DNA of 64,000 nt from Legionella sp. (GTDB lineage Bacteria > Pseudomonadota > Gammaproteobacteria > Legionellales > Legionellaceae): the NCBI GenBank assembly GCA_031291115.1, contig JARLJQ010000012.1, positions 96,801 to 160,800 on the forward strand, given 5' to 3'. The first letter of the stretch is position 1. The number at the start of each line of letters is the position of its first letter. The notes under the pieces are model-generated. The model was not told where the DNA came from. It did not search any database and worked only from the letters and a program-made list of their open reading frames with translations. The position numbers were made by a program, and so were the translations under genes. Of this stretch, positions 17,993 to 25,885 are shown one piece after another.

Positions 17993-18772
17993 TTATTCCG
18001 CGCCTTTATCTATGCTTTTATCTACGCCACAAATTCCTTGAGGCAAAGAGGCTAAAAATTCAGTAACTTCTTTAGGAGTAAGCTCATAGGTTTGACCTCT
18101 TGCCAAAAATCGTGGCATTCCAATCATACCGTATCGAATACGGATTAATCGACTTACTTCAAGACCTTGAGACTCCCATAAACGACGAACCTCACGATTA
18201 CGGCCTTCATTCAAAGTAACATGATACCAAGTATTCGCACCGTCTCCACCACGGGAAATCAAGCGTGTAAACTTAGCTGGCCCATCCTCCAGTTCCACAC
18301 CATTTTGCAATGCGTGCATCATCTCAAGAGTAACCTCACCACGAACCCTGACGGCGTATTCACGCTCAAGACCGTATTTAGGATGCATCAACTGATTGGC
18401 TAACTCACCGTTTGTAGTAAAAATCAGTAAGCCTGAAGTATTCAAATCGAGGCGCCCTACCTGTACCCAACGACCGTTTTTTAAATGAGGTAAGTTATCA
18501 AAAACTGTCTTCTCAAATTTAGGATCATTCCGGCTTGAAATCTCGCCAACAGGCTTATGATAGAGTAAAACCCTTGTGTTCTGTTTTATTTTAAGAGGAT
18601 TATTAATCAACTTACCTTTTACAGTAATTTTATCATTCCCCGTCGCAGAATCGCCTAATTTCACAGGCTGCCCATTCACTTGTACCCAACCGCTCTCTAT
18701 CCATCGTTCCATTTCACGACGCGAGCCCAGACCGGCTTGGCTTAATATCTTTTGTAACCTTTCGCTACTCAT
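17993..18772 (-). CDS. rluB: 23S rRNA pseudouridine(2605) synthase RluB
   Basis: RluB makes pseudouridine at 23S position 2605. The 259-residue protein begins with an S4 RNA-binding domain (ERLQKILSQAGLGSRREME). It then shows the RsuA-family catalytic motif VGRLDLNTSGLL, with the catalytic Asp, and the conserved GRNREVRRLWES. The C-terminal tail is short (E. coli RluB is about 291 residues). It lies downstream of scpAB as in many gammaproteobacteria, separated here by a palindromic repeat. Confidence 0.93.
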   Translation of the reverse strand: MSSERLQKILSQAGLGSRREMERWIESGWVQVNGQPVKLGDSATGNDKITVKGKLINNPLKIKQNTRVLLYHKPVGEISSRNDPKFEKTVFDNLPHLKNGRWVQVGRLDLNTSGLLIFTTNGELANQLMHPKYGLEREYAVRVRGEVTLEMMHALQNGVELEDGPAKFTRLISRGGDGANTWYHVTLNEGRNREVRRLWESQGLEVSRLIRIRYGMIGMPRFLARGQTYELTPKEVTEFLASLPQGICGVDKSIDKGAE

Positions 18773-18792
18773 TCAGTAATACACTCTTTATT

Positions 18793-18934
18793 AGGCTCTG
18801 ATGACAGTTCTACTATCGTGACCGAAATAAGCCGATTTTCTGTGCTCCGATACTTACATACTCATGTATTCTATGTTTCGGGGCTCGAAAACCAACTTAT
18901 TTCGACTCAAACTAGCGAAATGTCAACCGACCCT
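18793..18934. repeat. Degenerate copy of the 140-bp palindrome family, overlapping the end of scpB
   Basis: This element has the same ends as the one at 39109-39248: a CTGATGACAGTTCTA arm with a CCGAAATAAGCCGATTTTC segment on the left, and AACTTATTTCGACTC with GCGAAATGTCAACC on the right. The centre reads CATACTCATGTATTC, similar to the TACATTGAGTATGT centre of the other copy. Its right end runs into the scpB reading frame, supplying that gene's last few codons and stop. Confidence 0.65.
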
Positions 18935-19477
18935 AGGATTGTTTAAGGTCAATGTCTCCAATACCTCGGGTAAGGATGGGAGTTCATTTAAATTTTTTAG
19001 ATTAAAATAATTCAAAAAATCTCGGGTTGTAGTATATACAGCGGGTTTGCCCGGAACATCCTTATATCCCGCTATTCGTATCCATTCGCGTTCCAATAAA
19101 ACTTTCATTACCTGACTGTTTACCGTAACGCCACGTAATTCTTCTATATCTCCACGAGTCACTGGTTGCTTATAAGCAATTATTGCTAAAGTTTCAAGTA
19201 AAGCGCGTGAATATTTAGCAGGTTTTTCAATCTGCAAACGCGCAATCCAGCTGCTGTACTCTTTCTTCGTTTGAATTGTAAAACCTGCAGCAACCTGAAC
19301 CAATTCAAATGATCGTGAAGCGTAATCTGCTTTTAAAAGATTTATTGCAGCATTTAACTGTTCTTTATCTGGCATTTGCCATTCTTCAAAAGCATTTAAT
19401 ATTTTTTCTAAAGACAAAGGTTCATTTGAGCTTAACAATAAGGCTTCAATAACATATTTTAATTCAGTTTCATCCAT
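18923..19477 (-). CDS. scpB: Segregation and condensation protein ScpB
   Basis: ScpB is the winged-helix partner of ScpA and SMC-like ATPases in chromosome condensation. The 184-residue frame from the ATG at 19477 begins MDETELKYVIEALLLSSNEPLS and contains SRALLETLAIIAYKQPVTRG and RGVTVNSQVMKVLLEREWI, the family's two winged-helix segments. It starts one base after the scpA stop. A longer frame from 19531 would run into scpA. The final residues, around NNPRVG, lie inside a repeat element, so the C-terminus has been reshaped by insertion or decay. Confidence 0.92.
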   Translation of the reverse strand: MDETELKYVIEALLLSSNEPLSLEKILNAFEEWQMPDKEQLNAAINLLKADYASRSFELVQVAAGFTIQTKKEYSSWIARLQIEKPAKYSRALLETLAIIAYKQPVTRGDIEELRGVTVNSQVMKVLLEREWIRIAGYKDVPGKPAVYTTTRDFLNYFNLKNLNELPSLPEVLETLTLNNPRVG

Positions 19478-19478
19478 T

Positions 19479-20273
19479 TTATGCAGCCTGTAGATGTATC
19501 GAAGAAAATGCTTCCTGTTGCGTAATGACAATCAAAGATTGCCTTGCTAATTCAAGTATAGCCAAGAAGGAGACCACTAATCCCATTCGTCCTTCATCCA
19601 AAGTAAATAATTGCTTAAATTCGAGCACTCTATACTCTTGTAATTGCGCTAATATCGCACTCATTCGTTCCCGAACGGACATTGCTTCGCGCGAGATTTG
19701 ATGGTGACTGATGTGTTCTTCTCTTTGCAATAAAGACTTCATCGCCTCTATCAAATCAGTTAACTCAATATCAGGATAAACTTTTATAAGCTCAAGTTCC
19801 GGCATCGTGAGTTGCACACTAAAATAATCTCTATCTTGTCTTGGCAGAGCATCCAATAATTCCGCTGCCTGCTTTATTTCTTCATAAGCCTGTAAACGCC
19901 TGACCAAAGCCATACGAGGATCTTCATCCTCCTCTTCCTCACTCTGAGGTGAAACAGGCAATAGCAGCCGTGATTTGATTTCAGCAAGCATTGCTGCCAT
20001 CAATAAATAATCAGCGGCCAACTCCAACCTTCTGCATTCCATCAACTGAATATAATGCAAGTACTGTTTGGTAATACTGACTATTGGGATATTCAGAATA
20101 TCAATATTTTGCTTGCGAATAAGATACAAAAGCAAATCCAGAGGACCGCTGAACGAATCCAGCAGTACCTCTAGCGCATCTGGTGGAATAAATAAATCAT
20201 CAGGAATCTGAGTAAACTCTTTGCCATCAACAATGGCTTTTACTTCAGAATGGACTGATAATTCCATATCCAT
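19479..20273 (-). CDS. scpA: Segregation and condensation protein ScpA (kleisin)
   Basis: ScpA is the kleisin subunit that bridges SMC heads. The 264-residue protein has the family signature FSGPLDLLLYLIRKQNIDIL near its N-terminus, followed by SITKQYLHYI and LELAADYLLMAAMLAEIKSR. An acidic run (EEEDEDPR) is followed by a C-terminal winged-helix-type region. Its ATG overlaps the trpS stop by one base (TAATG), and its own stop is one base before scpB. The run trpS-scpA-scpB is therefore translated as a coupled unit. Confidence 0.93.
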   Translation of the reverse strand: MDMELSVHSEVKAIVDGKEFTQIPDDLFIPPDALEVLLDSFSGPLDLLLYLIRKQNIDILNIPIVSITKQYLHYIQLMECRRLELAADYLLMAAMLAEIKSRLLLPVSPQSEEEEDEDPRMALVRRLQAYEEIKQAAELLDALPRQDRDYFSVQLTMPELELIKVYPDIELTDLIEAMKSLLQREEHISHHQISREAMSVRERMSAILAQLQEYRVLEFKQLFTLDEGRMGLVVSFLAILELARQSLIVITQQEAFSSIHLQAA

Positions 20274-21487
20274 TAATAATCAATTCCCATCACTTCACGA
20301 ACCGTACTCATGGTTTTGCATGCTACTTCACGTGCTGCTTCACTGCCTTCAGATACGATACGTTTTACAGAGCTTAAGTCAGCTTCATAATCAATTATTG
20401 ATTCTTGTATCGGTTTTAGCTCCTTATTGATGGCATCAACAATCGGTCGTTTGCAATCAATACAACCAATTCCTGCAGAACGACATCCTTTTTGTACCCA
20501 ATCTTTCACTTCATCATTTGAGTAAATTTTATGGAATTGCCATACAGGACATTTCTCAGGCTCACCCGGATCAGTACGCTTCACGCGTGCAGGATCGGTA
20601 GGCATGGTTAATACTTTCTTTTCTACATGCGCCGGCTCATCGCGTAACATAATCGTATTATGATACGACTTAGACATTTTCTGCCCATCAATTCCTGGCA
20701 TTTTAGAAGTTACGGAAAGCAAGGGTTGCGGTTCTTGCAGAATAAGCTTTCCACTTCCTTCCAAGTAACCTAACAAACGCTCTTTATCACCAATGGATAA
20801 ATTAGATTGATCTTCTAAAAGAGCCTGCGCTGTTTTAATCGATTCATGAATTCCACTTTCTTGAAATTGACGACGTAATTCACTGTACATTTTACTGTTC
20901 TTTTTACCCATTTTTTTTATGGCTTCAGCTGCCAATTCTTCAAAATTGGCCTCTTTACCATAAATGTGATTAAAGCGACGCGCCACCTCACGAATCAGCT
21001 CAATATGTGCAACCTGATCTTCACCAACAGGAACATAGTCCGCGTGATACAGCAGCACATCCGCACTTTGTAATAAGGGATAACCCAAGAAACCATACGT
21101 TGCCAAATCTTTTTCTTTTAATTTTTCCTGCTGATCTTTATAGCTAGGAACACGCTCTAACCAACCCAAAGGCGTAATCATAGATAATAATAAGTGCAAC
21201 TCTGCGTGCTCAGGTACCCATGATTGAATAAATATACGTGATAATCCGGGATTAACACCACAGGCCAACCAATCAATAACCATATCCCACAGATTTTTTT
21301 CCATCGAACCGGTTTCACCGTACTGAGTAGTTAAACCATGCCAATCTGCAGCAAAAAAGAAACAATCGTATTGATGTTGTAATTTAAGCCAGTTTTTAAT
21401 TACGCCATGATAATGGCCAAGATGTAATCTACCACTGACACGCATTCCAGAAACAACTCGTTTATTGGAAGTAAATAATGCTGACAT
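20273..21487 (-). CDS. trpS: Tryptophanyl-tRNA synthetase, long form with a four-cysteine motif
   Basis: This class I synthetase charges tRNA-Trp. The 404-residue protein shows SGRLHLGHYHG (the HIGH-type motif) and KMSKS at 270-274. An extra segment of about 70 residues precedes KMSKS (about 182-255). Near the C-terminus are four cysteines, C313, C335, C342 and C345, spaced x21, x6 and x2. This is nearly the [4Fe-4S] motif C-x22-C-x6-C-x2-C described for Thermotoga maritima TrpRS, so an iron-sulfur cluster near the anticodon-binding region is likely. The start at 21487 has AGAGGA 6 nt upstream. Confidence 0.94.
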   Translation of the reverse strand: MSALFTSNKRVVSGMRVSGRLHLGHYHGVIKNWLKLQHQYDCFFFAADWHGLTTQYGETGSMEKNLWDMVIDWLACGVNPGLSRIFIQSWVPEHAELHLLLSMITPLGWLERVPSYKDQQEKLKEKDLATYGFLGYPLLQSADVLLYHADYVPVGEDQVAHIELIREVARRFNHIYGKEANFEELAAEAIKKMGKKNSKMYSELRRQFQESGIHESIKTAQALLEDQSNLSIGDKERLLGYLEGSGKLILQEPQPLLSVTSKMPGIDGQKMSKSYHNTIMLRDEPAHVEKKVLTMPTDPARVKRTDPGEPEKCPVWQFHKIYSNDEVKDWVQKGCRSAGIGCIDCKRPIVDAINKELKPIQESIIDYEADLSSVKRIVSEGSEAAREVACKTMSTVREVMGIDY

Positions 21488-21554
21488 CAATATCCTCTTT
21501 ATTATAATTATACAAACAGTTCGAAAATACAGGCTCCAACCTGCATTTTAGGAG

Positions 21555-22175
21555 CTACTTAAAGGGTTCGGGATCACCCTTACCTACTCTTAAAATTTCT
21601 GGATAATCTCCAGTAAGATCAACTACAGTTGTAGGATCTTGTCCACAATTACCGCCATCAATTACTAAATCAACCTGATTTCCCAAAAGATCTCTGATGG
21701 CTTCAGGCTCACTCAACGGAGCCTTAGCTCCAGGAAGAATCAAGGTACTGCTCATCAAAGGAGCATCCAAGCATTCAAGTAAAGCCAGTGTAATATGATT
21801 ATCAGGGACTCTAAGTCCCAATGTTTTTTTCTTGGGATGCAGCATTAAACGCGGCACCTCATGTGTTGCATTCAGAATGAAAGTATAAGATCCTGGAGTA
21901 CGCGCTTTTAATAAACGAAATATAGCATTAGACACTTTAGCATAAGTACTTAATTGAGATAGATCACGACAAACCAAAGTCATATTATGATTTTTATCCA
22001 GTTGTCTTAATTTCCTCATCCGCTCAAGTGCCGCTTTATTACCCAAGCTGCAACCGAATGCATAACCTGAGTCAGTGGGATAAACAATTAATCCACCGTC
22101 TTCAATAATAGTGACTGCTTTTCTTAATAAACGAGCTTGCGGATTATCAGGATGTAGCGCAAAAAACTGACCCAT
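21555..22175 (-). CDS. yciO: Sua5/YciO/YrdC family protein (YciO-like)
   Basis: A 206-residue protein of the Sua5/YrdC fold. Conserved stretches include GLIVYPTDSGYAFGC, KLRQLDKNHNMTLVCRDLS, SYTFIL and LGLRVPDN. YrdC members make threonylcarbamoyl-AMP for the tRNA t6A modification. YciO is a divergent paralogue whose own role is less certain, and the lack of an obvious N-terminal KRP signature fits YciO. The ATG at 22175 follows AGGGGAC. It lies 11 nt after the rnm stop; rnm-yciO adjacency is common in gammaproteobacteria. Confidence 0.85.
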   Translation of the reverse strand: MGQFFALHPDNPQARLLRKAVTIIEDGGLIVYPTDSGYAFGCSLGNKAALERMRKLRQLDKNHNMTLVCRDLSQLSTYAKVSNAIFRLLKARTPGSYTFILNATHEVPRLMLHPKKKTLGLRVPDNHITLALLECLDAPLMSSTLILPGAKAPLSEPEAIRDLLGNQVDLVIDGGNCGQDPTTVVDLTGDYPEILRVGKGDPEPFK

Positions 22176-22186
22176 AAAGTCCCCTG

Positions 22187-23011
22187 TTAAATGTTCCAAT
22201 CGTGCCAAATAGGCGTGCAGTTTACTGGTAGCTGCCTTTGGCGTCCAAGTTTTATGCGAGACATAGTATCACTGTGAAAATCAGATCCAGAAGAAGCCAG
22301 TAAATTAAACCGCTGGCATGTTCCTGCCAGTTCGTTCATTTCAGTCACTGTCGTTTCTCCTGAAACTACTTCCATTCCTACGCCACCTGCTTCTTTAAAT
22401 TCATTAATTAACTCATGCAATTTAGATCGCGTCAATCCGTATTTAAAGGGATGGGCAATGACCGCCCGGCCACCAGCAGCTACAATACCTTCTACTGCCT
22501 CATGAACACTTAGCCAGTTCGTAGGAATATAAGCACCTCGTCCTCTCACCAAATATTGTTTGAATGCAGCTTGCATATCACGAGCCTTACCTTCATTAAC
22601 CAAAACCTTGGCAAAATGAGGCCGTGCAGCACGTTCATGTCCAGCAAGCTCACAGGCTTTTTTATAAGCATCCATGACACCAACCAATTCTAATGCCTCA
22701 CCAATTTTCTGAGCACGTTCCACACGGCTTTGAACTTGGCGCTGAATCAGAGTATTCATGCCTTCATCATGCTTAATTTGATAGCCTAAAATATGCAGAT
22801 CGTATTTTTTCCAACGCGTGCTTAGCTCAATTCCATTAATAATTTTAATAGACGTAGCCGCAGCGGCTTTCATTAATTCAGTATAACCCGCCACCGTATC
22901 ATGATCGGTAAGAGACAAGCATTGAATCTCCTGCTTTTGTGCTGTTTGTATTAACTCCTCGGGACTTAAAGCTCCGTCCGAGAAATAACTATGGCAATGA
23001 AGATCAATCAT
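22187..23011 (-). CDS. rnm: PHP-domain 5'-3' exoribonuclease Rnm (RNase AM, YciV/TrpH)
   Basis: This PHP-family metal-dependent phosphoesterase matures the 5' ends of rRNA in E. coli. The 274-residue protein opens with IDLHCHSYFSDG, holding the first metal-binding histidines, then SLTDHDTVAGY, ARPHFAK, VIAHPFKYG and a C-terminal SGSDFHSD, all PHP metal ligands. Length matches E. coli YciV (293). It is the first gene of the rnm-yciO pair and is divergent from ybeZ. Confidence 0.9.
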   Translation of the reverse strand: MIDLHCHSYFSDGALSPEELIQTAQKQEIQCLSLTDHDTVAGYTELMKAAAATSIKIINGIELSTRWKKYDLHILGYQIKHDEGMNTLIQRQVQSRVERAQKIGEALELVGVMDAYKKACELAGHERAARPHFAKVLVNEGKARDMQAAFKQYLVRGRGAYIPTNWLSVHEAVEGIVAAGGRAVIAHPFKYGLTRSKLHELINEFKEAGGVGMEVVSGETTVTEMNELAGTCQRFNLLASSGSDFHSDTMSRIKLGRQRQLPVNCTPIWHDWNI

Positions 23012-23226
23012 GAAGGATACACAACAACAAAAAAAGTAATTATAGCATGAATAGTGATTCTTTTGGCATTTAAATTGCCTGTCTGGAGGCTATTCTGATA
23101 CGTAAATGAATTAAGCTATAAGCCACAATTATATTTTAAAATGAAGCGAAAACTTGCAGATCATAGTGCTTCTGAATTATTCTTGGTTCTCTGAAAGAGA
23201 AACTCAACTAGGAAGACCTCAAAGAA

Positions 23227-23898
23227 ATGCCCCATCACGTTAAATTAACTCGTAAAGTAGTTTCTGCACGAAATGAAAAACAAGCCGCCTTCCTAGACTC
23301 AATCGATAAATTTGATATCACATTTGCCGTGGGCCCTGCTGGAACAGGCAAAACTTATCTTGCTGTTTCTAAAGCCATCCAATGTTTTGAAAAAGGCGAA
23401 GTACAAAGACTAATTTTTGTAAGACCAGCTGTTGAAGCCGGTGAAAAACTAGGTTTTTTACCGGGCGATCTGGTAGAAAAAGTATTGCCTTATTTAAGAC
23501 CTATTTATGATGCCTTATATGAAATGATAGGTTTTAAAGAAACCCAAAAACTCATTCAAAGCGACATCATTGAAGTTCTTCCTTTAGCATTCATGCGCGG
23601 TCGCACCCTAAATGAATCCTTCATCATTCTTGATGAAGCGCAAAATACAACCATCATGCAAATGAAAATGTTTTTAACCCGAATGGGCTTTGGTTCAAAA
23701 ACAGTGATTACCGGCGACATGACTCAAATCGATCTTCCTAAAGGTACACATTCCGGACTCTCGCATGCCATCCGATTATTTGAAAACATTCCAGAAATCA
23801 GTATTCATAAATTTACCAGCCGCGAAGTGGTAAGACACCCATTGGTATCAAAAATTGTTGATTGCTATGATCTTGAATCACCAGGAAAACACGAATGA
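23227..23898 (+). CDS. ybeZ: PhoH-like ATPase YbeZ, short form
   Basis: A P-loop ATPase of 223 residues with Walker A GPAGTGKTYLAV, Walker B FIILDEAQNTT and the PhoH signature RPAVEAGEKLGFLPGDL. YbeZ works with the RNase YbeY in 16S rRNA processing and ribosome quality control. It lacks the roughly 120-residue N-terminal KH-like part and the C-terminal tail of E. coli YbeZ; an in-frame stop 18 nt before the ATG rules out a simple extension. The AGGAAGACC before the start is a usable ribosome binding site. It overlaps ybeY by 4 nt. Confidence 0.9.
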   Translation: MPHHVKLTRKVVSARNEKQAAFLDSIDKFDITFAVGPAGTGKTYLAVSKAIQCFEKGEVQRLIFVRPAVEAGEKLGFLPGDLVEKVLPYLRPIYDALYEMIGFKETQKLIQSDIIEVLPLAFMRGRTLNESFIILDEAQNTTIMQMKMFLTRMGFGSKTVITGDMTQIDLPKGTHSGLSHAIRLFENIPEISIHKFTSREVVRHPLVSKIVDCYDLESPGKHE

Positions 23899-24371
23899 AC
23901 TACTATATAGACATTCAAAACGCCACAGATGACGAATTGGCAATGACTGAAGAAGAGCTAACCCGCATTGCTTCACTGGTATTAAAAAATTACAAAAAAG
24001 ACGCTGAACTCACCGTGCGCTTTGTTTCCCTTGAAGAAATAACCTATTTAAATAAAACTTATAGACAATTTGATAAGCCCACGAATGTATTAGCGTTTCC
24101 CTCTAACCTTCCTCCTGAGGTACAATTAGAATGCCCACTATTGGGTGACGTCATCATTTGCCCGCAAGTCTTACTTGCTGAAAGCAAAGAATTGAGTAAG
24201 ACATTAGAATCGCATTGGACCTTAATTCTGATTCATGGAATATTGCATTTGTTGGGCTATGATCATATTAAAGATGATGAAGCCTCAATTATGCAGGCAA
24301 TTGAGATTAAATTGTTAGCGGAATTGGGTTATACCAATCCTTATGACACAGAGGGTTATCAACTTGAATAA
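23895..24371 (+). CDS. ybeY: Endoribonuclease YbeY
   Basis: This zinc-dependent RNase is required for 16S rRNA 3' maturation. The 158-residue protein ends with the metal-binding motif HGILHLLGYDHIKDDEA, and earlier has the family stretch NKTYRQFDKPTNVLAFP and LLGDVIICP. The start overlaps the ybeZ stop (ATGA), so the two are coupled. The downstream corC start lies inside its last codons. Confidence 0.95.
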   Translation: MNYYIDIQNATDDELAMTEEELTRIASLVLKNYKKDAELTVRFVSLEEITYLNKTYRQFDKPTNVLAFPSNLPPEVQLECPLLGDVIICPQVLLAESKELSKTLESHWTLILIHGILHLLGYDHIKDDEASIMQAIEIKLLAELGYTNPYDTEGYQLE

Positions 24372-25191
24372 AGAGGAAGAAAGTAGTTCATGGTTTACAC
24401 GCTTAAAGCAATTACTGCAAGGCGAACCGCAAAATCAAGAAGAACTGGTTAATTTATTAAGAGACGCTCAAATCCGCTCTCTTATTAACTCTGATACATT
24501 GGCGATGATAGAAGGAACTATTCTGTTCTCCAAAATGCGCGTTCGCGACATCATGCTGCCCAAAAATCAAATGGTGAGCATCAAGCACCATGATAAATAC
24601 AACGACATTATTAAAATTGTAACTCAAACGGGGCACTCCAGATTTCCCGTTACAGATGAAAATAAAGAAGAGGTCATTGGCATCTTACATGCCAAAGATT
24701 TGTTACGTTATCAGTCTGAGAATAGCGAGTCTTTTGATTTACTGGATATTTGCCGCCAAGTTGCCTTTGTTCCTGAAAGCCGACGCTTGGACAGCTTGCT
24801 CAGCGAATTTCGCAGCACCAAAAACCATATGGCAATCGTGGTCGATGAATACGGCGAAGTATCAGGATTTGTCACTATTGAAGACATAATCGAGCAAATT
24901 ATTGGTGATATTGAAGATGAATTTGATATCGATGAAGACGCGTACATTAAAGCACACGATAACGGCCATTATATTGTCAAAGCGCATACACCGATTGATG
25001 AATTTAACGAGCAACTTAAAACTGATTTTAGTGATGAGACTTATGATACTATTGGTGGTATCGTAATGAATGCTTTCGGTTATTTGCCTACACGAGGTGA
25101 AACCATTACGATTGGTTCTTTTGAATTTAAAATTATAAACGCCGATGCAAGAAGAATTAAATTACTAGAATGCATTGAGAAAAACTCTTAA
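24364..25191 (+). CDS. corC: CorC-like CBS-domain protein (YbeX)
   Basis: A cytoplasmic protein of about 275 residues with two CBS domains (motifs VRDIMLPKNQMVSI and GILHAKDLLRY; then MAIVVDEYGEVSGFVTIEDIIEQIIGD as overlapping parts) and a C-terminal CorC/HlyC domain containing TIGGIVMNAFGYLP. It lacks the transmembrane DUF21 domain, like E. coli CorC, which is tied to Mg2+/Co2+ efflux. The start is uncertain. A TTG at 24364 follows GAGGG at good spacing; the ATG at 24343 has no ribosome binding site and overlaps ybeY by 29 nt. Confidence 0.88.
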   Translation: MNKEEESSSWFTRLKQLLQGEPQNQEELVNLLRDAQIRSLINSDTLAMIEGTILFSKMRVRDIMLPKNQMVSIKHHDKYNDIIKIVTQTGHSRFPVTDENKEEVIGILHAKDLLRYQSENSESFDLLDICRQVAFVPESRRLDSLLSEFRSTKNHMAIVVDEYGEVSGFVTIEDIIEQIIGDIEDEFDIDEDAYIKAHDNGHYIVKAHTPIDEFNEQLKTDFSDETYDTIGGIVMNAFGYLPTRGETITIGSFEFKIINADARRIKLLECIEKNS

Positions 25192-25204
25192 ATCAGGGCT
25201 TACT

Positions 25205-25885
25205 ATGAATGGTACTATTCTAATAATAGATGACGATACGGAACTTACGGATTTATTAGCCCAATATCTAGAACCTGAAGGCTACCACGCCGTTTGCGTG
25301 CACGATGGTGAAAGTGGCGTAAAAAAAGCATTAAATCAGACTTTTGATGCCATCATTCTTGATGTCATGCTGCCCAAATTGAATGGCTTTGAAGTATTAA
25401 AAGCCATCAGAGAACATTTAGAAACCCCCATTTTAATGCTCACTGCCCGTGGCGATGACATCGACCGGATTGTAGGGCTTGAAATTGGTGCGGATGATTA
25501 TTTACCCAAACCATGCAACCCTCGAGAATTGGTTGCTCGTTTACGCGCTATTTTAAGACGTACACAAAAAATCCCCGCATCAAGACCCATCATCGAAGAA
25601 CATAACATTGTTGTTGATTGCTCCAAACGCCATGTCACTATGGATGGAACGTATCTTGAGCTCACCAATGCTGAATTTAATATTTTAGAAATGTTGATTA
25701 AATCACCCGGACAAGCCTTTTCAAAAGAAGAGCTTACCGAATACGCCTTAGGCAGAAAATACACAGCATACGACCGTAGCATAGACGTACACATCAGTAA
25801 CTTAAGAAATAAACTGGGTGATAATCCAGAGGGCGAGCCAATCGTTAAAACAGTAAGGGGCTTTGGGTATTTATTTAATGCGTAG
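25205..25885 (+). CDS. cpxR: Response regulator CpxR
   Basis: An OmpR/PhoB-type regulator of 226 residues. The receiver domain carries the acidic pocket IIDDDTE, phospho-acceptor D53 (ILDVMLPKLNGF) and KPCNPRELVARL. The C-terminal winged helix shows LTNAEFNILEML and the DNA-contacting SIDVHISNLRNKLG. CpxR senses envelope stress with CpxA; in L. pneumophila it controls several icm/dot and effector genes. It follows corC after 13 nt, and cpxA starts inside its last codons, so corC-cpxR-cpxA read as one unit. The ATG at 25205 follows AGGGC. Confidence 0.92.
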   Translation: MNGTILIIDDDTELTDLLAQYLEPEGYHAVCVHDGESGVKKALNQTFDAIILDVMLPKLNGFEVLKAIREHLETPILMLTARGDDIDRIVGLEIGADDYLPKPCNPRELVARLRAILRRTQKIPASRPIIEEHNIVVDCSKRHVTMDGTYLELTNAEFNILEMLIKSPGQAFSKEELTEYALGRKYTAYDRSIDVHISNLRNKLGDNPEGEPIVKTVRGFGYLFNA

